NCBI RefSeq assembly: GCF_001467895.1
Contig: NZ_LNYO01000005.1
Span: forward strand, 18,966 to 82,965
Source: Legionella nautarum
GTDB lineage: Bacteria; Pseudomonadota; Gammaproteobacteria; Legionellales; Legionellaceae
Length of the DNA stretch: 64,000 bases
Direction: 5' to 3'
How positions within the stretch are numbered: the stretch's first letter is position 1; the number at the start of each line of letters is the position of its first letter. The position numbers and the translations under genes were made by a program. Under the pieces are notes generated by a model. That model searched no databases. It was not told the DNA's origin and was given only the letters and a program-made list of their open reading frames with translations. Of the stretch, positions 57,168 through 64,000 are shown one piece after another.

Positions 57168-58352
57168 GTGCGTGAACGATTTACTGAATTCTTAAAAGAT
57201 GAATTGAATACACTCAAGGACGAAGGCTTATATAAATCAGAACGTATTATAGCAAGTCAACAGCAAGCTGCTGTGCAAGTAAAAGAAGGCGAAGTCATTA
57301 ATTTATGTGCTAATAACTACTTAGGACTTGCTAATCACCCTGTTTTAATCGGAGAAGGCCAAAAAGCATTAGAAAAATACGGCTATGGTATGGCTTCTGT
57401 GCGTTTTATCTGTGGTACACAAACCGTCCATAAAGAATTAGAACGTAAAATAAGTGGTTTTTTGGGGATGGAGGATACTATTCTTTATTCTTCTTGCTTC
57501 GATGCGAACACGGGCTTGTTTGAAACGCTTTTAGGGCCTGAAGATGCCATCATTAGTGACGCCTTGAATCATGCCAGTATTATCGATGGCGTACGCCTCT
57601 GTAAAGCACAGCGTTTTCGTTATGCCAATAATGATATGTCTGATCTAGAGACTCAACTAATTGCCGCTAAAGATGCGCGCTTTCGTATAATAGCTACCGA
57701 TGGCGTATTTTCTATGGATGGCATCATTGCCAATTTAGCTGCTATTTGTGAATTGGCCGATCGCTATGATGCCATGGTGATGGTTGACGATTCCCATGCA
57801 GTTGGCTTCATGGGAGAAACAGGGCGCGGCACACCGGAATATTGTGGTGTCGCTGATCGAGTGGATATTCTCACAGGAACTTTAGGCAAGGCTCTTGGCG
57901 GTGCATCGGGCGGATATACTGCAGCTAACGCAGTCATTGTTGATTGGCTGCGCCAACGCTCAAGGCCTTATCTGTTCTCAAATACCTTAGCCCCAGTCAT
58001 TGCCCACAGCTCAATTGCTGTCTTAACAATGCTTGAAAATAGCAATGAATTATCGCGAAAATTAAAGAGAAACAGTCAATATTTTCGTAAGGGCATGACG
58101 GAACTTGGATTTAATTTGGTTCCTGGTGAGCATCCCATCATTCCAGTTATGCTGGGAGATGCGGCTTTAGCAGGTCGTATGGCTGATCGTTTATTAAAAG
58201 AAGGGATTTATGTGGTTGGTTTTTCTTATCCCGTAGTTCCTAAAGGAAAAGCAAGAATCCGCACACAAATGTCAGCTGCTCATGAACTAGAACATTTAGA
58301 TAGGGCTATCCATGCTTTTGGCAAAGTAGGCAAAGAGCTTGGGGTTATTTGA
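57168..58352 (+). CDS. kbl: 2-amino-3-ketobutyrate coenzyme A ligase (glycine C-acetyltransferase)
   Basis: The 394-residue PLP enzyme cleaves 2-amino-3-ketobutyrate with CoA to glycine and acetyl-CoA, the second step of threonine degradation. Lys241 in GTLGKALGG is the cofactor lysine; [10 protein letters not shown] holds the Asp-Ser-His triad of the alpha-oxoamine synthase family. The start is GTG with AAGGAGAG nearby. tdh follows 59 bp later, giving the kbl-tdh operon order usual in proteobacteria. Confidence 0.96.
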   Translation: MRERFTEFLKDELNTLKDEGLYKSERIIASQQQAAVQVKEGEVINLCANNYLGLANHPVLIGEGQKALEKYGYGMASVRFICGTQTVHKELERKISGFLGMEDTILYSSCFDANTGLFETLLGPEDAIISDALNHASIIDGVRLCKAQRFRYANNDMSDLETQLIAAKDARFRIIATDGVFSMDGIIANLAAICELADRYDAMVMVDDSHAVGFMGETGRGTPEYCGVADRVDILTGTLGKALGGASGGYTAANAVIVDWLRQRSRPYLFSNTLAPVIAHSSIAVLTMLENSNELSRKLKRNSQYFRKGMTELGFNLVPGEHPIIPVMLGDAALAGRMADRLLKEGIYVVGFSYPVVPKGKARIRTQMSAAHELEHLDRAIHAFGKVGKELGVI

Positions 58353-58411
58353 TAAAGTTTTAAGAGATATTTTTAATACCGCTATCTCAGCGGGTCGTTT
58401 TTGGAGGGTGC

Positions 58412-59437
58412 ATGAAATCATTAGTGAAAGCCAAGCGTGAGCCAGGAATTTGGATGCAAGAGGTTCCGGTCCCTGAGTATGGTGTTAATGATGTGCTGAT
58501 TAAAATTCATAAAACTGCCATCTGTGGAACTGATATTCATATCTATTCTTGGGATGATTGGGCTCAGGCAACGATTCCTGTGCCGATGACTGTAGGCCAT
58601 GAGTTTTACGGTGAAATTGTAGAAATTGGTCGTGAAGTGCAGGGATTAAAAGTGGGGCAGCGTGTTTCTGGAGAGGGTCATATTACTTGTGGGGTCTGTC
58701 GTAATTGCCGTGCTGGAAAACAACATCTTTGCCGTAATACCGTTGGGGTTGGTGTCAATCGCCCAGGTTGTTTTGCTGAATATTTAGTAATGCCTGCATC
58801 GAATGTCATTGTTTTACCGGATAATATCAGCGCTGAACAAGCAGCTATTTTAGATCCTTTTGGAAATGCAACCCATTGCGCCTTAGCCTTTGATGTGGTG
58901 GGGGAAGATGTATTGATCACCGGCGCAGGCCCAATAGGTATCATGGCAGTGGCCATTGTACGTCATATTGGTGCCCGTCATGTAGTTATTACTGACGTGA
59001 ATGACTATCGGCTTGAACTCGCTAAAAAAATGGGGGCTACCCGTGCAGTCAATGCGAAAAAACAAAACCTCAAAGAGGTGATGGATGAATTAGGGATGCT
59101 CGAGGGCTTCGATGTCGGGTTGGAAATGTCAGGAAATCCTTCAGCCTTCAATGACATGGTCAAAGCAATGAACAACGGTGGCCACATTGCCCTGTTAGGC
59201 ATTCCACCCAAAGAAACGCTCATTGATTGGAACCAGGTTATATTCAAAGGACTAGTGATCAAAGGAATTTATGGGCGCGAAATGTATGAAACTTGGTATA
59301 AAATGATTGCCATGTTACAAAGCGGTTTGAATTTAGAGCCAGTAATGACGCATCATTTCCCCGTTGCTGAATACCAACAGGCGTTTCAAATTATGGCATC
59401 CGGTCAATCAGGAAAAGTTATTCTCGATTGGTCTTAA
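58412..59437 (+). CDS. tdh: L-threonine 3-dehydrogenase
   Basis: The 341-residue zinc- and NAD-dependent enzyme oxidises threonine to 2-amino-3-ketobutyrate. The catalytic-zinc site is Cys38 ([10 protein letters not shown]) and His-Glu in [12 protein letters not shown]; the structural-zinc cysteines follow in [18 protein letters not shown]. The Rossmann motif is [13 protein letters not shown]. Length is typical. It is cotranscribed with kbl; an inverted repeat at 59443-59463 may end the transcript. Confidence 0.96.
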   Translation: MKSLVKAKREPGIWMQEVPVPEYGVNDVLIKIHKTAICGTDIHIYSWDDWAQATIPVPMTVGHEFYGEIVEIGREVQGLKVGQRVSGEGHITCGVCRNCRAGKQHLCRNTVGVGVNRPGCFAEYLVMPASNVIVLPDNISAEQAAILDPFGNATHCALAFDVVGEDVLITGAGPIGIMAVAIVRHIGARHVVITDVNDYRLELAKKMGATRAVNAKKQNLKEVMDELGMLEGFDVGLEMSGNPSAFNDMVKAMNNGGHIALLGIPPKETLIDWNQVIFKGLVIKGIYGREMYETWYKMIAMLQSGLNLEPVMTHHFPVAEYQQAFQIMASGQSGKVILDWS

Positions 59438-59442
59438 CTTAG

Positions 59443-59463
59443 ATACTCAAGATACTTGAGTAT
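59443..59463 (+). terminator. Inverted repeat after tdh, possible terminator
   Basis: ATACTCAAG and CTTGAGTAT pair perfectly around a 3-base loop, starting six bases after the tdh stop codon. No U-tract follows, so it may be a weak terminator or an mRNA-stabilising hairpin. Confidence 0.35.
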
Positions 59464-59528
59464 AACGCTTGAGTAATCCAGTTATATGGTTTACCTTCTG
59501 CGCCTGCTTTTAGTGAGATGGAGCATTT

Positions 59529-61202
59529 ATGTCGCAATACATTTTTACAATGAATCGGGTATCGAAAATTGTCGATAACCAACGTTTTATTTTAAAGGAT
59601 ATTTCCCTGAGCTTTCTTCCAGGGGCAAAAATAGGTGTCTTGGGCTTAAATGGCTCCGGTAAGTCCACGCTATTGCGTATTATGGCTGGAGTAGACAAGC
59701 AACATGAAGGTGAGGCGAGACCGCAACCAGGTATAAAAATTGGTTATTTAGAGCAAGAACCTCAGCTTGATTTTGATAAAACAGTGCGCGCTGTTGTTGA
59801 AGAAGGCGTCGCTGATATAAAAGCTAAATTAGCTGCTTTTGACGAAATTAGTATGCGTTTTGCTGAACCAATGACTGATGATGAAATGAATTCCTTGTTG
59901 GAAAAGCAAGGCGAACTGCAAAACGATATCGAAACACATGGAGGCTGGGATCTTGATCGGCGCTTGGATATTGCTGCGGATGCGCTGCGACTGCCAGATT
60001 GGGATAGCAAAATATCTGTGCTTTCAGGGGGCGAACGACGTCGCGTAGCCCTTTGCCGGTTGCTGCTCTCAAGCCCAGACATGTTACTGTTGGATGAGCC
60101 GACTAACCATTTGGATGCAGAGAGTGTGGCCTGGCTCGAGCGTTATCTAGAAGAATTTTCAGGAACAGTGGTAGCCATCACCCACGATCGTTATTTCTTA
60201 GACAATGCGGCTGAATGGATATTGGAGCTTGATCGCGGAGAAGGTATTCCTTACAAAGGAAACTACAGTGCTTGGCTTGAGCAAAAAGAAGCGCGTTTGG
60301 CGATGGAAGAAAAGCAGCAAGCGTCTCATGAACGAGCCATTAAAGCTGAGCTTGAATGGGTCCGCACTTCGCCGAAGGGACGTCATGCTAAGTCTAAGGC
60401 AAGGCTTGCCCGCTTTGAAGAAATGAATTCTAAAGAATTCCAAAAACGTAATGAAACCAATGAATTATATATCCCACCAGGTGAGCGTTTAGGTGATTTA
60501 GTCATCGAAGGGAAAAATATCAGCAAATCATTTGGGGACCGCTTATTGATTGATAATTTGAGTTTCCAACTCCCCAAAGGCGGTATCCTCGGCATTATTG
60601 GTCCGAATGGGGCTGGTAAGTCGACTTTCCTAAAAATGATCACCGGCCAAGAGCAACCTGATCAGGGTGAAATTCGTATTGGTGATACGGTTAACTTAGC
60701 CTACGTTGACCAAATGCGCGATCATTTGGCGGATAATAAAACAGTATGGGAAGAAATTGCTGACGGTCATGATATTATGCAAGTTGGTTCATTCCAGATG
60801 CCATCCCGAGCTTATGTGGGGCGCTTTAATTTTAAAGGCGCTGATCAACAAAAGAAAATAGGGCAGTTATCCGGTGGAGAGCGAAATCGGGTGCACTTAG
60901 CGAAATTACTGAAACGCGGCGGCAATGTATTACTACTCGATGAGCCCAGTAATGACCTGGACGTAGAAACACTAAGGGCTCTGGAAGGCGCTATTTTGAA
61001 TTTTCCCGGCAGCGCCATTGTTATTTCCCATGATCGTTGGTTCCTCGATCGTGTCTGTACCCATTTAATGGCTTTTGAAGGGGATTCTCAAGTTGTTTAT
61101 TTTGAGGGTAACTACAGTGACTACGAGGAAGATAAGAAAAAACGCTTAGGTGATGCGGCGGCTAAGCCTTCACGGATTAAATATCGTCGCTTGAAGAGTT
61201 GA
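59529..61202 (+). CDS. ettA: Energy-dependent translational throttle protein EttA (ABC-F)
   Basis: The 557-residue ABC-F ATPase gates the ribosome according to energy status. Two ATPase cassettes lack membrane domains: the first has GLNGSGKST, LSGGERRRVALCR and LLLDEPTNHLD; the second GPNGAGKST, LSGGERNRVHLAK and LLLDEPSNDLD, with the P-site tRNA-interaction motif linker (RTSPKGRHAKSKARLARFEEMN) between. Length matches EttA. It is preceded by 91 bp and followed by a terminator hairpin. Confidence 0.95.
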   Translation: MSQYIFTMNRVSKIVDNQRFILKDISLSFLPGAKIGVLGLNGSGKSTLLRIMAGVDKQHEGEARPQPGIKIGYLEQEPQLDFDKTVRAVVEEGVADIKAKLAAFDEISMRFAEPMTDDEMNSLLEKQGELQNDIETHGGWDLDRRLDIAADALRLPDWDSKISVLSGGERRRVALCRLLLSSPDMLLLDEPTNHLDAESVAWLERYLEEFSGTVVAITHDRYFLDNAAEWILELDRGEGIPYKGNYSAWLEQKEARLAMEEKQQASHERAIKAELEWVRTSPKGRHAKSKARLARFEEMNSKEFQKRNETNELYIPPGERLGDLVIEGKNISKSFGDRLLIDNLSFQLPKGGILGIIGPNGAGKSTFLKMITGQEQPDQGEIRIGDTVNLAYVDQMRDHLADNKTVWEEIADGHDIMQVGSFQMPSRAYVGRFNFKGADQQKKIGQLSGGERNRVHLAKLLKRGGNVLLLDEPSNDLDVETLRALEGAILNFPGSAIVISHDRWFLDRVCTHLMAFEGDSQVVYFEGNYSDYEEDKKKRLGDAAAKPSRIKYRRLKS

Positions 61203-61212
61203 GATAGAAAAT

Positions 61213-61238
61213 AGCTAAACTCGAATTCGGGTTTAGCT
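61213..61238 (+). terminator. Hairpin after ettA, likely terminator
   Basis: AGCTAAAC and GTTTAGCT pair, continued by an inner TCG/CGG stretch, 11 bp in total with one G-U pair, starting 11 bases after the ettA stop codon. The following CAATAATTT is only weakly U-rich. Confidence 0.55.
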
Positions 61239-61282
61239 CAATAATTTCTAAAAATTAATAATAAAAGAGAGAAATTTTTACC

Positions 61283-61867
61283 ATGAAAAAGTTGTTGTGG
61301 GCTGGCATGCTGTGTCTTGGGCTGGCTGGTTGTATGGAATTTTATGATGAATCAACGTTAATTACTGACGATGCAGGTGTTGTGCATCGCACAACTCATT
61401 ATCTTCGCGATAAACGAGGACGTGAATATTTCCCTATCAAAGCGCCCGCAACAGGCAAAAAACAATTTATTTTTGATCCGAAGGCTTATGCTTGGGCTGC
61501 CTATGATCCAGAAGGCAATCGCTTAATGACAGGTAGCGCTTCCGGTGGTAAGGATGTTTGCGATGAGCATCCTGGACAATCCTGTCGGACAGTAACAGGT
61601 AGTTTCCGTGTTTACAATAAGCGAGGACTTGAATGCCGTTCGGGCGAATACCCTGTAGAAACAACCGGTGGCGCAAAAATGCCTTACTGCATGTACTTCT
61701 TTAGAGGGTTTACTATCCATGCAGCTTATGAGGTTCCTTTAGCGAATACTAGTCATGGCTGTGTACGTGTTCTTCCTAGTGCTGCTAAATGGTTAAACGA
61801 ACAGTTTATTACAGTAGGAACTCAAGTGACTATATTGCCTTATCCAGATGAGGGCAGTACGTCATAA
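61283..61867 (+). CDS. L,D-transpeptidase family lipoprotein (YkuD domain)
   Basis: The 194-residue protein has a lipoprotein signal (MKKLLWAGMLCLGLAGC; Cys17 lipidated). The mature part contains an YkuD domain: FIFDPKAYAWAAYDP begins it, and the catalytic loop HGCVRV gives His158 and Cys160. Such enzymes attach murein lipoprotein or make 3-3 peptidoglycan cross-links. The exact substrate cannot be read from sequence. The domain is compact, 130 residues, with no LysM module. It follows ettA by 80 bp. Confidence 0.9.
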   Translation: MKKLLWAGMLCLGLAGCMEFYDESTLITDDAGVVHRTTHYLRDKRGREYFPIKAPATGKKQFIFDPKAYAWAAYDPEGNRLMTGSASGGKDVCDEHPGQSCRTVTGSFRVYNKRGLECRSGEYPVETTGGAKMPYCMYFFRGFTIHAAYEVPLANTSHGCVRVLPSAAKWLNEQFITVGTQVTILPYPDEGSTS

Positions 61868-61896
61868 ATTGGCATCTCGTCGCTTAATTCGTTACG

Positions 61897-62010
61897 CCGT
61901 CCCAGCAATATTCTCCCGTCTCGCGACTTATTAGCCGGATCCAGAGGTCTGATTATGAAAAAAGATCATCTGGATACCGCGGACGTGGTCCTCGGCAGTA
62001 GATGGCTTGA
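61897..62010. repeat. Diverged copy of dispersed repeat B
   Basis: CGTCTCGCGACTTATTAGCCGGATCCAGAGGTC and GATCATCTGGATACCGCGGACGTGG correspond in order to the ends of the repeat B core, with the arms facing each other as an imperfect inverted pair. This element occupies most of the left part of the 311-bp gap between the L,D-transpeptidase and outer-membrane protein genes; the right part holds AT-rich DNA without a clear promoter. Confidence 0.55.
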
Positions 62011-62178
62011 TGGAGACGCCTCATAATCTAGATTTTTCTTATTTACAATCTCCCGATTAACCCGCTATCTTCTATAAGATTTAATTTCTATTCCCAGAGG
62101 TTGCAAAACTCGCTATGCTAACAATTAACTAATTATTAATTAATTTATCGCGCTACTTCAAGATTGGATAAGTAACTT

Positions 62179-63132
62179 ATGATAGGGAATAGATTACTAG
62201 GCGTTTTTCTTAGTTTTGCTTGTACTGCTATCTCGTCGGCGGTCTTTGCTTATGACGAACCAGTAGTCAATTTGGGTTACACTAGTTTTTTGGATGGGGG
62301 GCCGCCTTCTGGACCGGGATTATATGTACAAAATTATTCTCAATACTACACAGTCAACAAGCTCACTGATAAAAGAGGAATGAAGCTGCCCTTTCCTCGT
62401 AACGATTTGAATGTGACCGCGGACATCATCCAGCTCGTCTATGTTTCTACGAAAAAAATATTGGGTGCTAATTTAGGTATGTCGGCACTGTTGCCCTGGC
62501 TTATTCGTGCAAGGGTTCATGATGGCCTACAACACCATGTGTTAAGAGCTGCGGATGGCTCTGGTGATCTTTTTATTGGTCCTGCATTACAGTTTGATCC
62601 CATCATGCGTAAAGACGGAAAAGGCCCGAGATTTGTACAGCGTTTTGATTTGGATGTTATAGTTCCTGTTGGCCATTTCGATAAAAAATATTCCGTTAAT
62701 CCGAGTTCTAATTTTTGGTCATTGGCTCCCTATTGGGCTGTGACTTATTGGTTTACTCCAAAATGGGATCTGTCATACCGTCTCCATTATTTATGGAATG
62801 CGATAAACCATCGACCTAACGCAGCCTTTGGGCCCACAACCTATGCAACACAAGCAGGACAGGCTGTTTATGCAGATATTGCAACCGATTATGCGGTCAC
62901 TGAAAAACTTCATCTTGGTATAAATAGCTATTTCTTTTATCAGTTTACAGATACTCGAGTTAACGATGTGAGTGTTCCGGGAAGGCGGGAGAAAGTTTGG
63001 GCTCTTGGGCCAGGAATGCTTTATGGATTTACCAAAAATCAATTTTTATTCTTCAACCTATACTTCGAAGCCGATGCAAGAAACCGTGCGCAGGGTACAA
63101 ATTTTATACTCCGTTATGTGATTCATTTTTAA
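62179..63132 (+). CDS. Putative outer-membrane beta-barrel protein (SphA/phenol-MetA-like family)
   Basis: The 317-residue product has a Sec signal peptide cut after SSAVFA (about residue 26) and a mature part composed of aromatic-alternating strands (YDLSYRLHYLWNAIN, KLHLGINSYFFYQF, FLFFNLYFEADARN) ending in FILRYVIHF, with a terminal Phe typical of BAM substrates. The pattern resembles the COG4313 'MetA-pathway of phenol degradation' outer-membrane family, whose members are probably hydrophobic-compound channels. No catabolic partners are nearby. Substrate unknown. Confidence 0.75.
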   Translation: MIGNRLLGVFLSFACTAISSAVFAYDEPVVNLGYTSFLDGGPPSGPGLYVQNYSQYYTVNKLTDKRGMKLPFPRNDLNVTADIIQLVYVSTKKILGANLGMSALLPWLIRARVHDGLQHHVLRAADGSGDLFIGPALQFDPIMRKDGKGPRFVQRFDLDVIVPVGHFDKKYSVNPSSNFWSLAPYWAVTYWFTPKWDLSYRLHYLWNAINHRPNAAFGPTTYATQAGQAVYADIATDYAVTEKLHLGINSYFFYQFTDTRVNDVSVPGRREKVWALGPGMLYGFTKNQFLFFNLYFEADARNRAQGTNFILRYVIHF

Positions 63133-63184
63133 GTAACGGCTGTTGCATGTAGATTGGACTTTGGTGGATAACAATTGACATTGA

Positions 63185-63261
63185 CCGCCCGGGCTGAGTC
63201 CCTCGAGAGCCTCAGGACAGGCTTCGAGACGCAAGCGATGTGTGCTCCTCAGTCTGAACGG
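63185..63261. repeat. Dispersed repeat A, short copy
   Basis: CCGCCCGGGCTGAG opens and CTCCTCAGTCTGAACGG closes the element, with one 22-bp-type unit (CTCGAGAGCCTCAGGACAGG) and CGAGACGCAAGCGATGTGTG between. It is an internally deleted version of the 7141 and 50624 copies, lacking the outer GTATCCCC arms, and lies between convergent genes. Confidence 0.7.
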
Positions 63262-63322
63262 GATAAAATTAATAAATGGTGTTTCAGCAAGTCCCCACGG
63301 CATCGACCGTAGGGACTAACCT

Positions 63323-64000
63323 TTATTGATGAGTTTGTGGAGTAGTAGTGTTTTCTTGAGTTGGCTGTGCTCCAGTAGTCGGGCTAGTAGCTGTCTGACG
63401 AGGAATTGCAATCATTTGCATGATACCTAAATCGCCAGAAATCTTGCGGCCAACAACTAAGTTAACAGTAAGTGGCTGGGTTAATTTTTCTTTATCATTT
63501 TGATAGACCACTTGCATAGGAATGATAACCTTCCACTGGTTATCCTTAATTTCTATGACCTTGCTTTCTCCATTAACCATGGAGCTCACCATCAGTTGCT
63601 GAGATTTAATCGCATTCAGGTTACCGGATTTTTGTAGCGCATCATTGAAACCTTGCCAACCTTGCTCGGTATAGCAGGATTTTAAGGATGCTAGCTGATT
63701 GTCAATCGTATTATGATCAAAATCAAAAGATTGTTCTGCAGCTTTTTCAGCCCATTTCATCACAATGGTTTGCTCAATGTGAGTGGTTTCTGCGGGGATA
63801 CGGTAATTACAATTGAGTGGCTGTGGTACTGCCACTGTGGATGTCGACGCGCCTCCAACCGCAGGCGTTGTCGCACCAGCAGCAGGCGTTGCTGTACTAG
63901 AGGCAGGCGTAGTTGCACCGGCAGCAGGCGTTGCTGTACTAGAGGCGGGCGTTGTTGCACCGGCAGCTGGCGTTGCTGTACTAGAGGCGGGCGTTGTTGC
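63323..64000 (-). CDS. IcmL/DotI-like protein with Thr/Pro/Ala repeat tract (5' end outside window)
   Basis: The frame is open from the right edge to the stop at 63323; at least 225 residues are visible. The C-terminal 130 residues (from LNCNYRIPAETTHIEQTIVMKWA to LGIMQMIAIPRQ) match the pattern of IcmL/DotI/TraM-like periplasmic domains of the type IVB secretion core complex. Upstream is a low-complexity linker of 14-residue repeats (ATTPASSTATPAAG). The N-terminus, including any membrane helix, is missing. No other dot/icm gene is nearby, so it is more likely an IcmL-like paralogue than the core icmL. A GTG at 63835 has been ruled out as start because the frame continues. Confidence 0.82.
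   Translation of the reverse strand, partial: ATTPASSTATPAAGATTPASSTATPAAGATTPASSTATPAAGATTPAVGGASTSTVAVPQPLNCNYRIPAETTHIEQTIVMKWAEKAAEQSFDFDHNTIDNQLASLKSCYTEQGWQGFNDALQKSGNLNAIKSQQLMVSSMVNGESKVIEIKDNQWKVIIPMQVVYQNDKEKLTQPLTVNLVVGRKISGDLGIMQMIAIPRQTATSPTTGAQPTQENTTTPQTHQ
63860..64000 (-). repeat. 42-bp in-frame tandem repeat in the IcmL-like gene
   Basis: Units at 63959-64000, 63917-63958 and 63875-63916 are nearly identical, differing at a few third codon positions; a partial fourth follows. Each encodes 14 residues rich in Ala, Thr, Pro and Ser. The array probably continues outside the window, so its copy number is unknown. Confidence 0.9.

Noticed and set aside
63323..63835. Complete small IcmL-like gene starting at a GTG at 63835
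   Set aside because: The frame continues open upstream to the window edge through an in-frame Thr/Pro/Ala repeat, so the true start is outside.
1..64000. Prophage, integrated conjugative element or transposase gene
   Set aside because: No integrase, phage structural, relaxase or transposase reading frame was found; only non-coding elements are present.
1..64000. tRNA or rRNA genes
   Set aside because: No cloverleaf with TTCGA-type arms and CCA-end context was found in the gaps; TTCGAG words there belong to repeat A.

Overview
The window looks like a chromosomal segment from a gammaproteobacterium of the Legionella lineage (family Legionellaceae), probably not L. pneumophila itself. This rests on three things: ordinary AT-rich gammaproteobacterial housekeeping genes; large, weakly conserved, coiled-coil or eukaryotic-like proteins of the Dot/Icm-effector type (including an ankyrin/F-box protein); and an IcmL/DotI-like protein at the right edge. 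No rRNA, tRNA, CRISPR array, phage module or transposase gene was seen. Species and effector status are inferences from sequence only.

Layout. 1-4342: two minus-strand candidate effectors, one cut by the window edge. 4420-6890: metNIQ methionine importer. 7479-10694: a small membrane protein and an 829-residue candidate effector with a CX5R phosphatase-like motif. 10730-12673: acetoacetyl-CoA synthetase. 13069-16860: the aguB-speA-aguA cluster, arginine to putrescine. 17284-25475: a leucine/isovalerate catabolic (liu-type) run with HMG-CoA lyase, both methylcrotonyl-CoA carboxylase subunits, methylglutaconyl-CoA hydratase, thiolase and isovaleryl-CoA dehydrogenase. 25586-30864: a methyltransferase-like protein, the ankyrin/F-box protein and an unknown helical protein. 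31295-36101: pyrD, msbA, lpxK and an exported protein. 36117-41684: a polytopic membrane protein, oxyR, csiV and a YejF-type double ABC ATPase. 41940-46679: a 1579-residue coiled-coil candidate effector. 46833-53227: proS, a LysR regulator, an unknown protein and a SulP transporter fused to a beta-carbonic anhydrase. 53914-56900: ttcA, tolC, pcm. 57168-63132: kbl-tdh, ettA, an L,D-transpeptidase lipoprotein and an outer-membrane protein. 63323-64000: the IcmL-like protein with a Thr/Pro/Ala repeat tract.

How parts work together. Leucine breakdown (liu genes) ends in acetoacetate and acetyl-CoA; acetoacetyl-CoA synthetase and thiolase can return acetoacetate to acetyl-CoA. AguB-SpeA-AguA form a complete agmatine route to putrescine. 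Three unlinked candidate effector genes (4342 minus, 8205 plus, 46679 minus) share one promoter design: a tandem TTAAT-type direct repeat resembling the Legionella PmrA site, then exactly 7 bp, then a -10 hexamer. Intergenic gaps are repeatedly occupied by at least three families of small non-coding inverted-repeat elements, including full-length copies with 16-bp perfect terminal repeats, an 88-bp near-perfect hairpin and a 14-bp tandem repeat.
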